This document shows positions 52,847 through 54,560 of a stretch of DNA of 54,560 bases, one piece after another. Every line of letters begins with the position of its first letter. Position 1 is the first letter of the stretch. The notes under the pieces are model-generated. The model had not been told where the DNA came from, searched no databases, and saw only the letters and a program-made list of their open reading frames with translations. The stretch is from Pedobacter glucosidilyticus (GTDB lineage Bacteria; Bacteroidota; Bacteroidia; Sphingobacteriales; Sphingobacteriaceae), in the NCBI RefSeq assembly GCF_002483235.1, contig NZ_DLHN01000011.1:1-54560 (forward strand), read 5' to 3'. Made by a program: the position numbers and the translations under genes.

Positions 52847-53200
52847 ATGCACAACATTAAAGAACTGAAGATTTGGAATAAGGCGATAGAGCTTGCGGTT
52901 GAGGTTTATGACCTTACTTCAAGATTCCCATCTGATGAAAAGTTTGGATTAATTTCTCAAATGCGTAGATGTGCTGTTTCAATTTCTTCAAATATTTCTG
53001 AAGGTGCAGGCAGAAATAGTAGCGGAGAATTTAAACAGTTTTTAGGAATTGCAAATGGCTCGTCTTATGAATTACAAACTCAATTAATAATCGCAAATAA
53101 ACTTGGGTTCTTAGGAATCGAAGAGACTGATAAAATATTAGATAAGATTGATGAGATACAAAAGATGAATTATAAGCTTCAAGTCTCATTAAATAAATAA
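52847..53200 (+). CDS. Four-helix-bundle protein (S23/23S rRNA IVP family)
   Basis: A 117-aa all-alpha protein. The family pattern is clear: LKIWNKAIELAVEVYDLTSRFPSDEKFGL at the start (quoted only by its ends LKIW and FGL), QMRRCAVSISSNISEGAGR, and the conserved FLGIANGSSYELQTQL. Family members are found in rRNA intervening sequences and as solitary genes in Bacteroidota, and are related in fold to the Avd accessory protein of diversity-generating retroelements. Their function is unknown. It separates fadB from fadA, an unexpected place for it, and is flanked by inverted repeats. Confidence 0.9.
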   Translation: MHNIKELKIWNKAIELAVEVYDLTSRFPSDEKFGLISQMRRCAVSISSNISEGAGRNSSGEFKQFLGIANGSSYELQTQLIIANKLGFLGIEETDKILDKIDEIQKMNYKLQVSLNK

Positions 53201-53263
53201 AGTACTAGATAGCGTCTTTGTATAAATGTGCAAATCAAAAATAAAGTTTAAAACAATAGATAG

Positions 53264-53289
53264 GCGTCTCAATACACACTACTCAATAC
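53264..53289 (+). repeat. Inverted partner repeats right of the S23-type gene
   Basis: GTCTCAATAC (53266-53275) and TACTCAATAC (53280-53289) read GTATTGAGAC and GTATTGAGTA on the minus strand, matching the left-hand repeats in opposite orientation. They lie 26 nt before the fadA start. Confidence 0.6.
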
Positions 53290-53314
53290 GCATATCTAAA
53301 TAAAATATAAGAAT

Positions 53315-54490
53315 ATGGAAGCATACATCATAGCAGGATACAGAACAGCAGTAGGGAAAGCTCCGAGAGGGGTATTTCGCTTTACTAGAGCGGATGATTT
53401 AGCTGCTGAAGTCATACAACATTTGGTAGCCTCTGTGCCGGGTTTAGACGTAGAAAGAATAGACGATGTGATCGTAGGTAATGCTACGCCAGAGGCAGAA
53501 CAAGGACTTAATATTGGAAGAATGGTGTCTCTTATGGGATTAAAAACCGATAAAGTTCCGGGTGTTACCGTAAATAGATATTGTGCGTCGGGTTTAGATA
53601 CCATTGCTACAGCTGTAGCTAAAATTAGGGCTGGTATGGCGCATTGCATTGTTGCGGGCGGAGTAGAAGTGATGTCGGGTATGCCTTTTGGCGGATGGAA
53701 AATAGTGCCAAATGCTAAAGTGGCTATGGAAAATCCTGATTGGTATTGGGGGATGGGCTTAACTGCAGAGGCTGTTGCCAGAGAGTTTGAAGTAAGCAGA
53801 GAAGACCAAGATAAATTTGCATTTGAATCGCACCAAAAAGCAATAGCAGCTTTAGAAAACGGACATTTAAAGGATGGTATTGTACCTATTAAAGTATCAG
53901 AAACCTATTTAGATGAGCAAATGAAAAAGAAAACTCGCGAATATGTGGTTGATACTGATGAAGGTCCAAGGAAAGATACCAATTTAGAAGCTTTAGCCAA
54001 GTTAAAACCAGTTTTTGCAGCCGGAGGCTCTATTACTGCTGGTAATTCTTCACAAACATCAGACGGAGCAGCTTTTGTTTTAGTAGTTTCTGAAGAAATG
54101 CTAAAAGAGCTAAATGTTAAACCTATTGCCAGGCTGGTAAGCTATTCTGTAGCTGGTGTACCACCAAGAATTATGGGTATTGGCCCTATAGAAGCTATTC
54201 CGAAAGCCTTAAAACAAGCCAATTTAAAACAAGATGATATCGATTTAATTGAACTCAATGAAGCTTTTGCATCACAATCTTTAGCCATCATCAGAAAATT
54301 AAATCTTGATACCAGCAAAGTAAATGTAAATGGTGGTGCTATTGCACTAGGGCATCCGCTAGGTTGTACAGGAGCAAAATTATCGGTACAAATTTTTAAT
54401 GAGTTAAAAAGGAGAAATCAAAAATACGGTATGGTAACCATGTGTGTAGGTACCGGGCAAGGTGCAGCTGGGATTTTTGAGATGCTGTAA
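53315..54490 (+). CDS. fadA: Acetyl-CoA C-acyltransferase (3-ketoacyl-CoA thiolase)
   Basis: A 391-aa thiolase of full family length. The nucleophile is C90 in VNRYCASGLDTIA. The other active-site motifs are GGAIALGHPLGCTGA (His) and MVTMCVGTGQGAAG (second Cys) near the C-terminus. It cleaves 3-ketoacyl-CoA to acetyl-CoA and a shortened acyl-CoA, completing the beta-oxidation round with FadB. It starts 114 nt after the S23-type gene. Confidence 0.95.
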   Translation: MEAYIIAGYRTAVGKAPRGVFRFTRADDLAAEVIQHLVASVPGLDVERIDDVIVGNATPEAEQGLNIGRMVSLMGLKTDKVPGVTVNRYCASGLDTIATAVAKIRAGMAHCIVAGGVEVMSGMPFGGWKIVPNAKVAMENPDWYWGMGLTAEAVAREFEVSREDQDKFAFESHQKAIAALENGHLKDGIVPIKVSETYLDEQMKKKTREYVVDTDEGPRKDTNLEALAKLKPVFAAGGSITAGNSSQTSDGAAFVLVVSEEMLKELNVKPIARLVSYSVAGVPPRIMGIGPIEAIPKALKQANLKQDDIDLIELNEAFASQSLAIIRKLNLDTSKVNVNGGAIALGHPLGCTGAKLSVQIFNELKRRNQKYGMVTMCVGTGQGAAGIFEML

Positions 54491-54500
54491 CAAGTAATGC

Positions 54501-54524
54501 GTATTGCGATTTGAGTATTGCGAT
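54501..54524 (+). repeat. GTATTGCGAT tandem repeat downstream of fadA
   Basis: GTATTGCGAT occurs at 54501-54510 and 54515-54524. It resembles the GTATTGAGTA/GTATAGCGTA repeats around the S23-type gene, making a third site of the same repeat family within 1.8 kb. The remaining bases to the window end show no gene. Confidence 0.5.
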
Positions 54525-54560
54525 ACCAAAGATAAGATGTTAACCAGAGCGAGGTCTCAG

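Noticed and set aside
52766..53289. CRISPR-like repeats around the S23-type gene
   Set aside because: Repeats are only about 10 nt, degenerate and partly inverted, without regular spacers or cas genes.

Overview
The window looks like chromosomal DNA of an AT-rich Bacteroidota, most likely a Sphingobacteriaceae/Pedobacter-type organism. The pointers are Bacteroidota-style promoters (TTG then TAnnTTTG), few Shine-Dalgarno sites, an alginate-export-type porin, a Nudix sugar regulator next to aldose epimerases, a dehydrogenase-first fadB and a stand-alone four-helix-bundle S23-type protein. No rRNA, tRNA, CRISPR array or intact transposase was seen.

Layout. (1) 1-5100 is an accessory region. It holds unrecognised genes, a 34-codon remnant of a tonB 3' end, a translationally coupled two-gene module (ABC/RecF-type ATPase plus TOPRIM-like protein), a small orphan ORF, and an HNH endonuclease with an N-terminal domain resembling the phosphorothioate (sulfur)-binding domain of type IV restriction enzymes. 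Three non-coding inverted repeats follow (a 28-bp perfect palindrome, a CCTCCTC repeat and a MITE-like element). (2) 5100-27420 is a large nitrate assimilation island. On the minus strand, porin-nrtA-nrtB-nrtD (ABC uptake) is followed by narK, a 1173-aa nitrate reductase/flavin reductase/BFD fusion, an unusual NirA-like/rubredoxin fusion, a TauE-type transporter, moaA, moaD, moaE, a SelT/SelW-like protein and mobA. A second minus-strand operon is nirB-nirD-moaCB-moeA. A Crp/Fnr regulator with an N-terminal cysteine cluster lies between the two operons, and cobA (first siroheme step) is divergent from nirB. Together these take nitrate across both membranes, reduce it to nitrite and then ammonium, and make most of the molybdenum cofactor plus the first siroheme intermediate. 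moeB and the later siroheme enzymes are not in the window.

(3) 27413-31762 carries a Nudix-family regulator with a degenerate catalytic box, divergent from two galM paralogues, then a BadF/GlcNAc-kinase-like protein and a single-domain response regulator. (4) 31838-37802 is a MarR-controlled RND efflux operon (marR, adaptor, pump, TolC). (5) 37937-42222 has an M61 peptidase with a PDZ domain, a small outer-membrane barrel protein and a long-chain acyl-CoA synthetase. (6) 42365-49659 is a six-gene signalling operon: receiver-kinase, giant CHASE3/GAF hybrid kinase with three receivers, receiver, CheR, CheB, receiver, without chemoreceptor, CheA or CheW. (7) 49799-54490 is a beta-oxidation operon: marR with an operator overlapping its promoter, fadB, an inserted S23-type four-helix-bundle gene flanked by short inverted repeats, and fadA.

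The most interesting points are the rubredoxin-NirA-like fusion lacking siroheme cysteines, the ATPase/TOPRIM pair beside a sulfur-binding HNH enzyme, shared motifs upstream of the two nitrate operons, and the apparent S23 cassette inside the fad operon. All functions are assigned from sequence motifs and context only; no database search was run.
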